In this document: positions 63,067 to 64,000 of the stretch, piece after piece | Layout: every line of letters begins with the position of its first letter | Position numbering within the stretch: the first letter of the stretch is position 1 | NCBI GenBank assembly: GCA_905182065.1 | Contig: CAJIZN010000001.1 | Coordinates: forward strand, 1,046,403-1,110,402 | Source: Candidatus Marisimplicoccus framensis | Lineage (GTDB): Bacteria; Bacteroidota; Bacteroidia; Flavobacteriales; Flavobacteriaceae | Direction: 5' to 3' | DNA length: 64,000 nucleotides | The notes under the pieces: generated by a model | Databases searched by the model: none | What the model was told of the DNA's origin: nothing | The model's input: only the letters and a program-made list of their open reading frames with translations | Translations under genes and position numbers: made by a program

Positions 63067-64000
63067 TCAGTCGTTTAATGATAATGCAAATTTAATTTTT
63101 TCTTCGAGATCGTTACCTTTTAAGTTTTTGCCAATAACTAAACCTTCATTATTTATAAGGTATGACTGTGGAATAGCTCTGATGCTATATCTTCTTGCTA
63201 TTGGGTCGTTCCAGAAGTTTAAATTTGAAATTTGAGTCCATGGTAGGTTATCATCCTCTACAGCTTGTTCCCATTGTTCTTGAGTTCTATCAAGAGATAC
63301 TCCTATAATATTAAATCCAGAATCTTTGTAAGATTTATATAATCTTACCAAGTTTGGATTTTCAACTCTACATGGTCTACACCAAGCAGCCCAAAAGTCT
63401 AGTAAAGTTACGGAGTGCTTTGATACTTCTTCACTTAAAGTAACATTAGAACCAGTTAAACTAGGTCCAGTAAAGTCAGGAGCTGGTTCACCAACTTCAA
63501 TAGGATCAGAGTATTGAACTAGAAGATCAGCAATGTTCTTGCCTACATCACTTACTTTAATTCTATTTGAGAGACTTTCATAAACATCTATGATGCTATC
63601 TTTATTTACTTTATTTTCAACCATAAACACTTCCAAAAGAAGCCCCGACATGTAAGAGTCTAAATTATCTGTAATAAAATCCCACTCATATAGAAGAACT
63701 TCTTGTTGTATTTTATTATAATCCTTTTCTAATTCCGATGCAGTCTCTACATCTCCATTCATTATAGCATCTTGAGCTGCAAAAGAAATACTATTCATGT
63801 TATCAACTAATGATTTAGTCTCTATTTTGTATTTAATAAAGTCATCATTTGATTTAGACCCATAAACATTAGATTTTGTAATGCTATCCTTGTAAAGGTC
63901 AGCATTGATTGTTCCATTTTCTAAAATTGTTAGAACATAACCATTGACACCCTCAACCTGCATGTAGCTTATTTGAGGAGTTGCTGACATACCTTTAAAA
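63067..64000 (-). CDS. TlpA-like thioredoxin-domain protein (DUF4369-type N terminus), truncated at the window edge
   Basis: VTLLDFWAAWCRPCRVENPNLVRLYKSYKD (WCxxC); frame stays open upstream of 63990 to the window end. Confidence 0.88.
   Translation of the reverse strand, partial: FKGMSATPQISYMQVEGVNGYVLTILENGTINADLYKDSITKSNVYGSKSNDDFIKYKIETKSLVDNMNSISFAAQDAIMNGDVETASELEKDYNKIQQEVLLYEWDFITDNLDSYMSGLLLEVFMVENKVNKDSIIDVYESLSNRIKVSDVGKNIADLLVQYSDPIEVGEPAPDFTGPSLTGSNVTLSEEVSKHSVTLLDFWAAWCRPCRVENPNLVRLYKSYKDSGFNIIGVSLDRTQEQWEQAVEDDNLPWTQISNLNFWNDPIARRYSIRAIPQSYLINNEGLVIGKNLKGNDLEEKIKFALSLND

Noticed and set aside
1-64000. Mobile elements, prophage or defence island
   Set aside because: No transposase, integrase, phage structural gene, toxin-antitoxin pair or terminal inverted repeats recognised.

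Overview
The window is about 64 kb of AT-rich, gene-dense chromosome from a member of the Bacteroidota, most likely a Flavobacteriia. Supporting signs are TAnnTTTG -7 promoter boxes, lack of obvious Shine-Dalgarno sites, split transketolase, PorT-like barrels, and crtZ/crtB. Most of it is ordinary core genome: guaB, surA-like chaperones, crtB/crtZ, aroK, accA, dnaB, prfB, dnaN, phoH, purC, miaA, pcm, smpB, glyA, pheT, recG, pcrA/uvrD, holA, uvrA, ggt, a phosphoglucosamine-mutase-type gene, and two tRNAs. I found no CRISPR array, transposon, prophage or recognisable defence island. I did not find a clearly new multi-gene system. The most useful observations are: (1) prfB (RF2) carries an intact programmed +1 frameshift site that the ORF track truncates. 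(2) A 291-bp tandem duplication carries a cold-shock gene and its terminator, bounded by an 11-bp direct repeat. (3) A cysteine-synthase-like gene sits next to a serine-palmitoyltransferase-like gene, a good candidate for sulfonolipid (capnine) biosynthesis. (4) Single-base frameshifts, nearly all +1, break dnaN, miaA, pcrA, an E1 dehydrogenase and an SDR, create a false Gfo/Idh-YggS fusion, and shatter an M20 peptidase; this looks more like insertion-type sequence error than decay. (5) Promoter boxes lie only 4-11 nt from start codons, suggesting leaderless mRNAs. (6) Several degenerate-enzyme and orphan-domain proteins are present.
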